Source: Lantana camara
Lineage: Eukaryota > Streptophyta > Magnoliopsida > Lamiales > Verbenaceae
Direction of reading: 5' to 3'
DNA: 64,000 nt
Assembly: GCA_037501455.1 (NCBI GenBank)
Contig: CM074861.1
Location: 92,171,001 to 92,235,000, forward strand
Part shown: piece after piece, positions 11,526-24,575 of the stretch
How the letters are laid out: each line of letters begins with the position of its first letter
Numbering within the stretch: the first letter of the stretch is position 1
The notes under the pieces: generated by a model
What the model was told of the DNA's origin: nothing
The model's database searches: none
The model's input: only the letters and a program-made list of their open reading frames with translations
Made by a program: the position numbers and the translations under genes

Positions 11526-12230
11526 TGATGGAAAACACGAATCAGAAAGCAGCGGAATTTAAAAAAAAATTCCAACAAAAGGATCTTGGACTCGCAATCG
11601 TGTATCCAAATTCGTAGAGTTAAGAAACTTACTTTTCTTTTATTCTTTCTTGAAGCGTTTCAAGCCACCCAAGAACGCTCTTCTCGCGGCTTGATCCCCT
11701 CTCCTTGGTAAATCTCGAATCTTCAAACTTCTAACTTGAAGCTCTCTAGAGATAGTCCGCCAACTTGACTACAATCTAACTAGTAAGGATGCTAGTTCTC
11801 TAGTTAGTGTTTAGGCTTAACCTAGGTTTTCGTATATCTTGGAGAAAGGATGGTGTTCAACACATGAACCAAAAGAATTGTCAATTAGCTCCATAAGGAG
11901 CTCGAGCTCTCCTATATATAGAAAAGGGAGAGGGACGCCGAAATCCCTAGTCCTTATTGGGCAAGGATTTGTTCCCCTCTCTCCTATTACTTGATCATCA
12001 AGTAATTTCCAACTTTTACTTTGAATTCAAGTTCAAATCAACTTTCAAGAGAGCTAAAAATATCCAAACTATTTTTGGATAATTTTATACTTTATTTAGT
12101 TAAAATAAATAACTTATTTTATCTAATTAATTAATTCATAATTAATTAACTAGATTATTTTTCTCCAAAATAAGACTTTCTTTTTAATTCAAAAATTAAA
12201 CCAAAGTCTATTAAATAATTAACAACTTAA

Positions 12231-12275
<45 letters not shown>

Positions 12276-13487
12276 ATATATATTCACACGTGTGGGACAC
12301 GTGTCACAAGGACACGTGTCACTCACGTGAGCCACACGTGTGGTTTCACACGTGCGGAACCCTCTTGGCTCGATTAACTCGTTTAATCATTTTAAAGCCT
12401 CAACTCATGTAACCAAGTTGTTGTGTGTTACCCTCTAGGTTCTCAATTCAATTAGTAGTGACCCTAATTAATTAATCAGTCCACAGATTAAACGACCATA
12501 GTCTAGCAACAGGTGTTTAACCCCTAGCTGAATCGGAATGTTCGGATTCGACAGAACCTTTAAGTCATTGATTCATGTGAGCTACAATCCTCCTACTTAC
12601 TATCTCTCAACCTAGATCTAGGGTAAGGGAATAATCAGAACCCTAATAATCCGGTCTTAAAGCTAAGTGCATTTCATATCCATTTGATCTCAATCCAAGA
12701 AACCCTTTTCTTGATGTCTTGATCTACTGCCTTGGCCAAGGACTCCATATGGCATATGAATGACTTACACAATAAGAGATCACCTTGCAAATGCAAGTGT
12801 ACGTCCTTTCTTGATTCTTATTCACTTTCATGAATCACTTGTGCAGCCCCAGCATAAGCCTTGAATCAGTTGTCTAAGGCGACAACCTTTAAAGCTTATA
12901 CCTAAGACTACAGAGTTAACTCATAAAGTGACAAGGAACCTCAAGTCTAAGGATCAATTAATCACATCAATGACTCGTGAGATATTTCCTAATCTGGTAG
13001 TTTCTATTTCCTGAAATAGAAACTTCCTTTCCCATTTAGGAATGTTCTCACACGGGGCACCTCAGTAAACTTACTTATTAAAGTAAGCACCCTCATGTAT
13101 CACGCACGTATCAACTATACACTTTGTACCTCCATGAAAGAAGGTGGTCCTTCTTAAGGGCGTGATCCCACAAGCAAGCCTTAGAGGAGTCAGGTTGACA
13201 CTCCCACTGTCTGTAGGACTCATCGGCTTGGAGTATTTTACTAATCATGACTTATGTGATATAGGGCTCGTTTTATGAACCATTTCACCTAAATGGTAAA
13301 GTCCTAAAGTCATCAGGATTAGGGGAGTTCTCATACATGCACAGATAAAGTAAATGCATACCAAACAAGAGCATATAAAGAAGTGTTGCCTCAATTCGTT
13401 ATTTCATTCAAAGATTGTCTGTGATTACAATAAGGAAAAGCACAAAGCGGATATACAATCGTCTTTCTAGGGCACTATTCCTAACAA
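11526..13487 (-). repeat. Copia element 3' LTR (complete)
   Basis: 1962 bp; read on the minus strand it starts TGTTAGGAATAG and ends TTTTCCATCA. It contains six CACGTG boxes in 68 bp at 12287-12354 next to a long (AT)n run (about 12236-12270). The polypurine tract AAGTGGGAGAT is just inside, at 13488-13498. Confidence 0.88.
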
Positions 13488-13502
13488 TCTCCCACTTGCC
13501 CG

Positions 13503-15219
13503 TCAAAGCCATTCTAAAGCTACTCTAAGTCCCATCTTCTGAAGTTGACCTTGGAAAGCTTCTCGACTAAGGGGTTTAGTAAGTGGATCTGCCACGTTCT
13601 CTGCTGATGTGACCCTCTCAATTTGCACATCTCCTCTTTTGATAATATCAGGGATTAGGTGATACTTCCTCATAATGTGCTTGGTCCGTTGGAGATCTTG
13701 GTTCTCTTGCTTGAGCAACCGCCCCCGTGTTGTCACAAAACACATAAATGGGGTCTTTCATGCTAGGAACAACATTCAACTCTTGAATGAAGTTTCTAAT
13801 CCAAACACCTTCCTTAGCTGCATCATTTGCAGCTAAGTATTCGGCCTCAATGGTCGAATCTGCAGTGGTTGTTTGCTTGGAACTCTTCCAACTCACTGCT
13901 CCGCCGTTTAGACAGAAAATGTATCCTGACATTGACTTAAAATCATCTAAGTCAGATGCAAAGCTTGCATCGCAGTATCCTTCGATTGTAAGATCTTTCT
14001 GACCTCCGTAAACTAAGAATATATCTTTAGTACTTTTCAAGTACTTAAGAATATTCTTCACGGCAGCCCAGTGACCATCTCCAGGGTCAGATTGGAAACA
14101 ACTTGTTACACTAAGTGCGTAAGCCACATCCGGTCGAGTACATAACATTGCATACATTATGCTACCTATTGCTGATGCATAAGGCGTATGAGTCATTCTT
14201 TCCTTCTCAAGGTTAGTCTTAGGACACATCTTCTTTGAAAGAAATGTTCCTACACTCATAGGAAGGTTCTTAACCTTCGCTGACTCCATATTGAATCTCT
14301 TCAATACTTTGTCAATGTACATCGACTGTGATAGTCCTATTAACCTTCTAGATCTATCTCGATAGATTTTAATTCCAAGGATATAGGACGCATCACCCAG
14401 ATCTTTCATCTCAAATTGGTTTGATAACCATAACTTAGTCACTTTCATGTCATCCTTCGAATTCCCAATAAGAAGGATGTCATCAACATAAAGTACTAAG
14501 AATTGCACTGAGGTCTCCAATTCCTTTCTATACACACAAGACTCATTTGAAATTTGGATGAAGCCAAACGCTTTGACTGGTTCATCAAATCGAATGTTCC
14601 AATTCCTAGAAGCCTGTTTCAATCCATAGATTGATCTTTGGAGTTTGCAAACCTTTTGCTCACTCCCACTGAATGTGAAACCTATGGGTTGCACCATATA
14701 AATGTCTTTGTCAATGTCACCATTGAGAAAGGCAGTTTTCACATCCATTTGCCATATCTCATAGTCATAATATGCAGCAATGGCAAGCATGATCCGAATA
14801 GACTTTTGCATTGCAATTGGTGAAAAGATTTCATCAAAGTCCACGCCGGGTCTTTGAGTGAATCCTTTTGCAACCAGTCTTGCTTTGTAGGCTGCAATGC
14901 TTCCATCAACTCCAAGCTTTCTCTTAAAGATCCATTTGCAACCTATGGGTTTGACCCCATCAGGCAAATCTACCAAGGTCCAAACTTGGTTGGATTTCAT
15001 GGAGTCCATTTCGGATTTCATGGCTTCTATCCATTGTTCAGAGTCAGAATCTGAAAGTACCTCCTCATATGTTAAAGGATCATTATCCTTTTGAGAGATT
15101 TCATGGAAGAATCCATAGCATCTCTCCGGCTGTCTAGGAGTGCGTTCAGAATGCCTTAGAAGAGGATTTTCATGTGTATCAAAATTCGTGATTGGTTGTG
15201 GTTGATCAGTAGGGGACAT
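13503..15219 (-). pseudogene. Copia pol: reverse transcriptase and RNase H
   Basis: The RT begins near 15080 (LVDLPDGVKPIGCKWIFKRK) and carries the catalytic YVDD (LVLYVDDILLIG, near 14480). RNase H follows (CDASFASDLDD near 13960; the EAEY motif near 13840). A frameshift near 13700 separates the last RNase H segment (ending about 13503) from the rest. Copies genomic RNA into DNA in intact elements; this copy is dead. Confidence 0.9.
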
Positions 15220-15223
15220 TTCT

Positions 15224-16180
15224 TCAGTAGGGTACTTCCTCTAATTCTATGATCTTACCTTTCTTTTCTTTAAGGAACGGTTCCTCAAGAAAAGTGGCAT
15301 TTCTGGAAACAAACACCTTTTGCTCAGATTGATCATAGAAGTAGTATCCTATCGATTCCTTAGGATAACCTACAAAGTAGCATAAGTTAGAACGAGATTC
15401 TAACTTATCTCCCACTGTCCTCTTCACATAAGCAGGACAACCCCAAATTCTTAAGTAAGAATAGCTAGGGGTTTTACCATGCCACATTTCATAGGGCGTT
15501 TTAGGGACTGACTTAGAGGGAACTAGATTCAAAATCTTTGCTGCACTTTCTAGGGCATAACCCCAGAAAGAAGGTGGTAAGTCAGTGAAACTCATCATGG
15601 AACGAACCATATCAAGTAAGGTTCGATTCCTTCTCTCAGAAACTCCATTAAGCTGAGGAGTTCCCGGAGGAGTCCACTGAGAGATAATCTCATTATCTTT
15701 GAGATGATTAAGGAATTCTTCACTAAGATACTCGCCTCCTCGATCAGATTGAAGTGCTTTGATCTTGTGACCAGTTTGGTTCTCAACCTCCTTTTGAAAT
15801 TCTAAGAATTTCTCAAAAGCTTCAGATTTATACTTCATCAAGTATACATAACCATACCGACTGAAGTCATCAGTAAAGGTTATGAAATACTGATGATTGT
15901 TTCTTGTGCTTACACTAAGCGGTCCACAAACATCAGTATGGATCAAATCCAAAACCTTAGTGGCACGTTCCACATTTCCTTTAAAAGGAATTTTGGACAT
16001 TTTTCCTTTGAGACAGGATTCGCAAGAAGTTAACTCCTTAAGATCATTTTCAGAGAATGATCCTAAAGTGTTTATCTTGCTAATTCTGTTCTTGGAAATG
16101 TGTCCTAATCTAGCGTGCCATAAAGGAGCTGAAACTTTGTCATCTCTCTTACACTTCGTTTCTCGTTATATATTCATAAT
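15224..16180 (-). pseudogene. Copia pol: GAG-pre-integrase and integrase core
   Basis: GAG-pre-integrase motif WHARLGHISKNRI lies near 16090-16130, then the integrase core with acidic residues in IHTDVCGPL (about 15940), QSDRGGEYLS (about 15740) and GVSERRNRTL (about 15630). A stop interrupts the frame near 16160. A one-base shift near 15224-15235 disconnects integrase from RT. Order integrase before RT is diagnostic for Copia. Confidence 0.88.
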
Positions 16181-16421
16181 ATTGATATTCTGAGTTAGGT
16201 AAAGTCCATTACTTAGAGTACCGATATGAACGGAAGAGTTGTTCCGTTTGACAAAATATTTACCATTCTTAATATAAGTTTCATAACCTTCACAATCTAA
16301 TATTGGAACTGAAATTATATTACGAATAATGCTCGGTACATAAAGGACTTTATTTAATACTAACTCAAAACTACCTAAATCTAATCTAATTGTGCCTAAA
16401 GCTCGAGCTTCAACGTTTGAG
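16181..16421 (-). pseudogene. Copia protease remnant at the deletion junction
   Basis: The minus strand still reads the protease C-terminal part (VEARALGTIRLDLGSF, then VPSIIRN) and stops abruptly at 16421/16422, where LTR sequence begins. Gag and the catalytic Asp region of protease are gone. Confidence 0.65.
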
Positions 16422-18267
16422 CCAAATTCATAGAGTTAAGAAACTTGCTTTTCTTTTATTCTTTCTTGAAGCGTTTCAAGCAACCCAAGAACGCTCTTCT
16501 CGCGGCTTGATCCCCTCTCCTTGGTAAAGCTCGAATCTTCAAACTTCTAACTTGAAGCTCTCTAGAGATAGTGCACCAACTTGACTACAATCTAACTAGT
16601 AAGGATGCTAGTTCTCTAGTTAGTGTTTAGGCTTAACCTAGGGTTTCGTATATCTTGGAGAAAGGATGGTGTTCAACACATGAACCAAAAGAATTGTCAA
16701 TTAGCTCTATAAGGAGCTCGAGCTCTCCTATATATAGAAGAGGGAGAGGGATGCCGAAATCCCTAGTCCTTATTGGGCAAGGATTTGTTCCCCTCTCTCC
16801 TATTACTTGATCATCAAGTAATTTCCAACTTTGACTTTGAATTCAAATTCAAATCAACTTTCAAGAGAGCTAAAAATATCCAAACTATTTTGGATAATTT
16901 TATACTTTATTTATTTAAAATAAATAACTTATTTTATCTAATTAATTAATTCATAATTAATTAACTAGATTATTTTTCTCCAAAATAAGACTTTCTTTTT
17001 AATTCAAAATTAAACCAAAGTCTATTAAATAATTAATCACATTAATTATTTAACACATAAATAAATATACATATATATTTACACATGTGTGAGACACGTG
17101 TCACTCACGTGAGCCACACGTGTGGAACCCTCTGGGCTCGATTAACTCATTTAATCATTTTAAAACCTCAACTCATGTAATCAAGTTGTTGTGTGTGACC
17201 CTCTAGGTTCTCAATTCAATTAGCAGTGGCCCTAATTAATTAATTCACTAATTAATTAATCAGTCCACAGATTAAACGACCATAGTCTAGCAACAGGTGT
17301 TTAACCCCTAGCTGAATCGGAATGTTCGGATTCGACAGAACCTTTAAGTCATTGATTCATGTGAGATACAATCCTCCTACTTACTATCTCTCAACCTAGA
17401 TCTAGGGTAAGGGAATAATCAGAACCCTAATAATCCGGTCTTAAAGCTAAGTGCATTTCATATCCATTTGATCTCAATCCAAGAAACCCTTTTCTTGATG
17501 TCTTGATCTACTGCCTTGGCCAAGGACTCCATATGGCATATGAATGACTTACACAATAAGAGATCACCTTGCAAATGCAAGTGTACTTCCTTTCTTGATT
17601 CTCATTCACTTTCATGAATCACTTGTGCAGCCCCAGCATAAGCCCTGAATCAGTTGTCTAAGGCGACAACCTTTAAAGCTTATACCTAAGACTACAGAGT
17701 TAACTCATAAAGTGACAAGGAACCTCAAGTCTAAGGATCAATTAATCACATCAATGACTCGTGAGATATTTCCTAATCTGGTAGTTTCTATTTCCTGAAA
17801 TAGAAACTTCCTTTCCCATTTAGGAATGTTCTCACACGGGGCACCTCAGTGAACTTACTTATTAAAGTAAGCACCCTCATGTATCACGCACGTATCAACT
17901 ATACACTTTGCACCTCCATGAAACAAGGTGGTCCTTAAGGGCATGATCCCACAAGCAAGCCTTAGAGGAGTCAGGTTGACACTCCCACTGTCTGTAGGAC
18001 TCATCGGCTTGGAGTATTTTACTAATCATGACTTATGTGATATAGGGCTCGTTTCATGAACCATTTCACCTAAATGGTAGAGTCCTAAAGTCATCAGGAT
18101 TAGGGGAGTTCTCATACATGCACAGATAAAGTAAACGCATACCAAACAAGAGCATATAAAGAAGTGTTGCCTCAATTCGTTATTTCATTCAAAGATTGTC
18201 TGTGATTACAATAAGGAAAAGCACAAAGCGAATATACAATCGGCTTTCTAGGGCACTATTCCTAACA
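16422..18267 (-). repeat. Copia element 5' LTR (truncated)
   Basis: 1846 bp, colinear with 11606-13487 of the other LTR. It lacks the equivalents of 11526-11605. It has three CACGTG boxes plus one CATGTG near 17080-17125, and lacks most of the (AT)n run of its partner. Confidence 0.87.
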
Positions 18268-18272
18268 GAAGA

Positions 18273-19597
18273 TTGGAACCATATTACACAAACTTCGCCC
18301 TTATGTATTCGATGTATCGGGGTTGGATTTCGAGAAGGAAGATCTCTTAAATGATGGCTAACTCTGAAGATTCGATTGAGGATATATCAAAGGAATGGGA
18401 TTTGGTGAAGAGCTAGGAAGTTGGAAGTTCAAATTTTTCAAAAAACTAAGATGGTCGATTTTATTCGCGAATATTAAAAGGGAAAAGAAGGATGACGTAG
18501 AGTATGGGAACTCAGGGTAAAAGTTTCTTGAAGATGCAAAAGGGGGAAATGAAAGAGCTCTAAGGGATCGAAGAATGGTGGAGATTATGAAGGTGTATCC
18601 TCTAGGGTATACTACTCAATAGTGTCGAAGCGCATCTCTTTACCGGGACATAAAATATAAGAGAACGTTGTCGGGAAGCTGAGGTTTAGATTAGATAAAG
18701 TTAAGGATATTCTAGAAGAAGTGGGTTGAGAGACATCAAGACAACCGGATACCGTGACGCGATGATTGTCGATCGAGTTTAGAATGGTTCAAGATTAAAA
18801 GGTGTTTGAAAGACTTCGGAGGAAAAGAATTGAAACAATCCCTCATGACAATTAGGGGATTTGTAAACGAGAAAAGAAAATTGCTTGGGGTTAAGTATGG
18901 CCAATTAGAGATGAAGTTAGGAAGAAGGAATGAAATTTCCAAGCTTGGGATTCGTTCAAGGAAACCTAGGTCAAGAGATTCGTGTCCCGAACATTACGAC
19001 ATCAACTTTGACACGTCACTCCATCTTATCAATATGAAGGACTCCAAGAAAGGGTGAACGGTACATACATCATTCATGGCACGTGCATCATGCATCTTTA
19101 ATTGTTATATAATTGTCGTGTGCTTTACTTGTGCGTGTGTGTGTTTGTTGTGTGTTTTGCTAGTATGTGTGGTTTTCACGGTAAGTTTAGGGTCGTGTTT
19201 GCAACGGTCTTGCGGAGCGAGTAAGGAGTGGTGATTTAGCTCTTGAGAAAAAGGACTTCTTGAGTTAGAAGGTGCAAGTGGTGGAGGTTCGATAACCACG
19301 CCATTCGTGTAACATCGAGCTCTTGAGTAGTTGAAATGAATCAAACGATGGGTGATGAATCAATTTGGACCCTCCTATCGTGCGAAAAATTTTAGTTGCT
19401 CCTAGCACGGATCAAGCGGTGAGGATTTTCTCTATCAAGATTTCAAGAAGTGATCACCCCTTTTTCATGAAGACCTTACAGGACTAATCCTTGTCGGGAC
19501 GTCATGACCCTCGAACATGGGATGAATACGGGAAGTTGCTTGAGCTTGAAACTCGAGCGGAGAACCTGGGGACCAGGTTCTTTTAAGGGGGGAGGAT
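18273..19597 (+). other. Element A 3' interior and polypurine tract
   Basis: Continues A after the nested Copia element. I found no pol motif; frames are short. It ends with AAGGGGGGAGGAT at about 19585-19597, the polypurine tract abutting the right LTR. The codons just before it resemble the usual C-terminal tail of Gypsy polyproteins, so this may be a remnant of a deleted pol. Confidence 0.55.
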
Positions 19598-22500
19598 TGT
19601 GACACCCCGTTTCTTCGGCAAGCCAGGTATGATGTCACGAGAGGGTTTTCGATGTTCTAATTTCTCTTTTGATTCTATTTATACGTTGAATTAATTGTTA
19701 GTGTCTTTTGTGCCCTAATTGTTTAAGTTTTACGTTTTAACTTTCGTTTTTAATTTCTAATACTTGAAGTTATTTTCCCAAACTAGTTGAATACGTGATA
19801 TATTTGAATTATATGATTCATGAACTTGTTTACGTGTTTATCTTATTCGTTTATACTTGTTCGAATTGGTCGAAGACCATTTCTTTATTTTTGGGATTTG
19901 AGGGCTAACGAGTTTTAGCGCGCCTCGGATTCCAGAGACCATATCTTGAGCTCGGGAATTCGGATTTGAATTCCGGAAGTGACACCGGACTCGTAACGAG
20001 ATTTTCAAACTAAGAACCTATCATTATATTTTTCTAAGCCCATTTGAATCCCCGTGTTTCATCCGAATCAAACAGCACATGCAGATTTGCCACCTTCGGG
20101 TATTTTGGGCATAACTCTTTCAATATTCAACCTTTTGACTTGATTCTTGGCCCCACATCACCCCAACTCAATACACTACCACCACGTCCACCTCATTCTT
20201 AGTCAATACAAGGAAAGGGAGAAAATTTGCAGCTTCTTTGGAGAGAAGAAACCATTCCGGTCACTATTCATCAAGAGGGAATTTTCAGCTCAAGACACCT
20301 TCATTTCTTCTCCAAGTTGAAAGGTAACTCTATGATCTTGTTCTCCTCATTCTTGTGGTTATTTAGAGCTATGTTATGCTCATTTTCCTAGAGTTTTGAG
20401 CATGATTGGAACTAGGATGTGAATAGTAAGGGTTTCATGAACTTTGGATGATTTCTTGCAATTATTTGGAGCTTTTCTTGATTTGAAGTTGTGTTCTTGG
20501 TCTATATAACTTCTCTAATGCATGAGTGTTGAGGTATCTCATGGTAATTGCTTAGAAATCGATCCTCCATGGCTGACCTCTTGTAGAACTTGAAGCTTAT
20601 GTGAAATCTTTTGCCTCCTTGCTCTTGATTCGTTTTGTTACGGTTTTCTTGCTTCATTGAGGAGTATTTTATGGTTGTTCTTGGACCTTTCTTTACCCTT
20701 TTGATGCTGCTTCGATGCCTCTATGTTACTGTTGTTGGTGAGATGGTGAAAACAGGGGAGAACAGGGCTTTGTCTCGCGAAGAAGATGGTACCTGGTGCG
20801 AGTAACGCCCGTTAAGGCGTTCCCCTTTTGAGAAGGTAACACCCGTTACCTCCTACAGCCTTAAATAGCTTTCTCTCCTGCCTTGAGTAATGGGGGTTAC
20901 TGCCTGTGATTATGGGAAGCGGTAACGGCCGTTAACTGTGCAGGAAATGCACTTTTACCAGTTAACGGACGATAACAGTTTTATGCATGCTTGGGGCTAA
21001 CGGCCTTGTATGTGCATGTGATTTTTTCTTCTTTCTTTGCTTCTAATACTCGTTTCTTTTGCATTGTTATGACTGTTACGCATTGTATACGTGTTCTACT
21101 ATATGTTATGTGCAATATATTAAGTTTATGGCTTCGTTTATTAAGTGCAATTGTGATTTGAATTCATGACCATTATATGAAACGTTTAACGCTTTCTTGC
21201 ATCTCATGCTATTTCCTTGAACTTCGAGCTTAGAATGCATATGGTATGTTAATATATGATACCTTATGAGTTTATTTGATATGATATGAGTTTAATTCTT
21301 GAATTCCTTAAATGATATTCCGTTAATTGCTCCAATATGTCTAAATATGAATCTATATGATATGCATTGCATCTATTTGCATTCATATGAGTCGCTGTGC
21401 GTCTAATTGGTTCATGATCGAGCCTAAGCCTTGAGTGTGCATTTGTTTGTCCCAGATTTGAGTTCGGGAGGTATTGGTTCCACCATTTGGCTTCTTCTTG
21501 GTTCTCAACGCTCATCCATGGGACTTTTGGTAAAAGCTGAGGTTTAGGTTTGTTTTCTTTTTAGTTAATACGACCTACAACCCTATGTGCTCGTTTTCAA
21601 GCCCGTATGTGACCATATTAGGATATTTATATAATAGATATGTGCTTATAATATATGTTTATGACTTTATCCTCCTATTAAATGTTTTCAAGTATATGTA
21701 CGAGCATACATGAGCTTGAAATGTTTTGCAACAAGGCTATGCTCCAAACCGTGTGTCTTCGTGCAAGTTATGCTCGTCTTCATCATGCTATGATTTAGGA
21801 TGACACAGAGAGGTACGTAAAAAGCATAAGCCGAGTTGCAAGGTAACGTATGCTAAGGTATTTAAGTTTGTTACATTCTAAGTAATTTATGTTGCGAGTT
21901 ATGGTATGTTAAGTTATGTTCAAGTATGTCGGGCCCAGGGAATTGTGGTTAAGGACGCCCGGGACGGTAAGGGCAGTCGGATTAAGCCTGTGTGGGATTC
22001 CCATTTGAAGTACTTACGCGCGACTCTTGGAGGTTGAGGAGGCTTGGTGCTTCAAGCACAATGTGGGTTAGCTACCCCTTGTGCATTAGTAAGAGTAGTG
22101 AGGGTTTGCTCCCCAAGCTACATGTTGTTGGGGTTGGATTGATTTACGATTTATGTTTTCCGTTTTAATATGTATGTTAATAATTAAGGAGTTAGAGTAA
22201 GACCCGTACTCGCCGGGTATAAGAATTCGATAAGTTATGTTGATTATGAAACGGGATAGGAGCATTCCCTTATGTTATGATACGATCACGTTAAGCTTAC
22301 TTTGTTTTGTTAAGTATAAGTATGATTCAAAAATGACTTTGGTATGTAAAACCCTAGCCCGGTTCATAGTCTCTTGTTTATTATGTGTTTTGCTCTATAT
22401 GTATACGTGTGTGGGTATGCATTAGCCCCCTCACTTCGTCGGTGGACTGGCCATCTCCTTTCAACTTTTCAGTTTGCAGGTCGTGGTTCGTGCTAGGCGG

Positions 22501-22859
22501 AGTCATGGGTTAGTCGAGTTCTAGACACCTAGTTCGAGCTGCATTTTCATTCGAATTCAGTTATACTTCGTATATGATTTGGATTTGATATTTGAACTAT
22601 GTATATTTTCGGGACAGGCTTCTAGGGTTAGTTGAACCCGTTTTGTGGATTTATCTTCTTGGATTTTGTTATATGCTTCCGCTTTCTTATTGTTTTACGC
22701 GGTCTGGTGACTCTGGTCCTTTCTTAGCTCCGCCTAGCTTAGCGAGTGTGTGTAGCTTCCCATTCGCTTAGTCTTGGGCTCATGTATGGATTTCTAATTC
22801 ATATGTGGGTGTGAGGCTAGGTGCGGGGGATGTGATGGCTCATCGCTCCGGGCGCTACA
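19598..22859 (+). repeat. Element A right LTR
   Basis: 3262 bp, colinear with 6975-10228 throughout, ending GCGCTACA before the duplicated ATACT. The palindrome cluster is at about 20801-20975. Confidence 0.9.
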
Positions 22860-22864
22860 ATACT

Positions 22865-23098
22865 TTCAAAAAAAATATCGGATCAGCCAGCTATTACAAG
22901 GGTTGTACAATGCGACAAAACGGATGAAATGGCAGCAACCTGCCTACTATCAACCCTCTAATTTACATGTGCAAAGACCTAACACGTAAAACTCGATAGC
23001 AGCTTGTCATATTATCGGTGCGTCTTACTTGCCGGGTGGCGCGGCGCCAACGATGAATAGCGAGCTAAGGGGGCCTGTAGCGAGGGCGACCCTTGAAA
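22865..23098 (-). repeat. Element B 3' LTR, inner part
   Basis: Continues the LTR after element A and matches 46735-46960 (shared GGTTGTACAATGCGA and CTAACACSTAAAACTCGATAG blocks). The neighbouring minus-strand purine run at about 23099-23112 (GGTGGGGGGAGGA) is the polypurine tract of B. Confidence 0.8.
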
Positions 23099-23336
23099 TC
23101 CTCCCCCCACCTGAGATGGTAATGTCTTTGGCATCATTGAGGCATGGTACACTTCTCAGGTACTCGTCATGCATCTTATTCGCAGTACGCACAACTCTGT
23201 GGTTAAGGATAGCTTCAGCAGCATGCTTCTCTATTTTTTTTAGATCCAGTTGCTGACGATTTGGTTGGTTTCGGGCTTCATCATCCATATCTGCAAAATA
23301 AGGTTTGAGTTGGTTTACATGTAAGACATTATGCAT
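23099..23336 (-). pseudogene. Element B chromodomain remnant
   Basis: The frame reads from the conserved post-integrase HVNQLKPYF block into AEAILNHRVVR, the usual start of a chromodomain. It then loses the tryptophan-containing core and ends in unrelated sequence next to the polypurine tract. In intact chromoviruses this domain steers integration to marked chromatin. Confidence 0.6.
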
Positions 23337-23342
23337 TTTCCA

Positions 23343-24552
23343 CTAAGGGTATAGCTCCAACTTGTAAGCCACCTTCCCAATGCGTTTGATAATAGGTATA
23401 GGTCCGATGTATTTTCGCATCAAGCGAGGATCCCTCCCCCTTGAAGATTTAGAGTGTCTTGGATTAGGGACCTTGACCATAATTTTATCACCTGTTTGAA
23501 ATTCCAAGAAGCATCGATTCAAATCTGCATACTTTTTTATACTTTTCTGAGCTTCCTCTAGGTAGTTTTGAGTAATTTCCATATTTTATTTTCATTCCTG
23601 AGAGAAACTCCATCGGAGAGAAGATTTCACACACTGTGGGGAGTCAATGGTGTGAGGGAGTAGCGGTTGTTGCCCAATAACAATCTCAAAAGCACTCTTA
23701 CTTGTGGAAGAGCTTTTCTCAGTGTTGAAGTACACTTAGCAACATCCAGGAGCTTCAGCCAATCCTTCTAAGTACCCCGAACAAAGTTTCGAAGATACTC
23801 TTCCAATATAGAATTAAAATGCTCAGTCTGGCCATCGGACTATAGGTAATTGCTCGAGCTCATATTCAGTTTGGAACCGAAAAGTTTGGTCTAAAAGGCC
23901 CCAGTAAATCGAGAGTCCCGATCACTGACAATATCTTTCGACAGTTCCTAGTATTTCACTATATGCTTCAAGAAGATATGAATTGTCTCCTCTGTCATCA
24001 CATATTTGGGTGCTACGATAAAGTCCCCCACCCTGATTTACAATCCATGGATATACGTTCCCACGGTCTTGTGGGCACCAACAATGGTTCCAGTAATCTC
24101 GCTTTCTTTTGATGGCCCGTCTTGTCTTGCTGGCACACTAGGCAAGTGTGGACAGACGTCTCGACATCATCCCTCATTTGCGACCAGTAACAAGCCTTGT
24201 TCAGTAAGGCCCATGTGCCTTCCACTCCCGGATGGCCTGCCCATAAGGTATTGTGACATTCCGAGATAAGTGATTTTCTCAATTTTTCGCCCTTAGGAAT
24301 ATATATAAGGTTTCTTTTGGTCCTTAGTAAACCGTCTTCCATCCAAAATTGTCTAGTCTTACCTTGCTTGACCAATTTCATCAGAGACTGCGCAGCATCA
24401 TCTTTCGGTAACATGTACTGTATTTGGTCCAATACTGAGGTAGCAACCTTGCTAAATCCACCCTCTAACTTAGGGCATCCGCCACATGATTGTTGACCCC
24501 AATACGGTACTCGATCATGAAATTGAACTCCGATAACAACTCCTACCAACAT
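23343..24552 (-). pseudogene. Element B integrase
   Basis: The zinc-binding HHCC region is clear at about 24140-24270 (ECHNTLWAGHPG then CLVCQQDKTG). The catalytic core between 23590 and 24010 is riddled with stops but still shows the SDRDSRF-type and DGQTEHFN-type stretches. The C-terminal part (DKIMVKVPNPRHSKSSRG) is an open 80-codon frame at 23343-23582. Strand transfer enzyme in intact elements; dead here. Confidence 0.8.
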
Positions 24553-24575
24553 GTCTGGTTGCTGGTAAGCTTCGA

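Larger units (their letters stand above)
11526..18267 (-). mobile_element. Ty1/Copia element (Angela-like LTR), internally deleted
   Basis: Bounded by the 5-mer GAAGA at 11521-11525 and 18268-18272, inside element A. On the minus strand: truncated 5' LTR (18267-16422), pol from within protease to RNase H, polypurine tract, full 3' LTR (13487-11526). Gag, primer site, the last 80 bp of the 5' LTR and the start of protease are missing. The LTR resembles the BARE/Angela type (TGTTAGGAATAGTGCC start, nearly 2 kb); the lineage call is tentative. Confidence 0.87.
6975..22859 (+). mobile_element. Element A: long-LTR Gypsy-like element without pol (LARD-like)
   Basis: Two LTRs of about 3.25 kb (TGTGACACC...GCTACA) are flanked by the identical 5-mer ATACT at 6970-6974 and 22860-22864. 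Next to the left LTR is an initiator-methionine primer site; next to the right LTR is a polypurine tract. The interior, after removing the nested Copia element, is only about 2.6 kb. It encodes a decayed zinc-knuckle gag-like frame and shows no recognisable RT or integrase. LTR length and end sequence resemble the Tekay/Del group, which could have supplied proteins in trans; that is inference. Confidence 0.88.
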
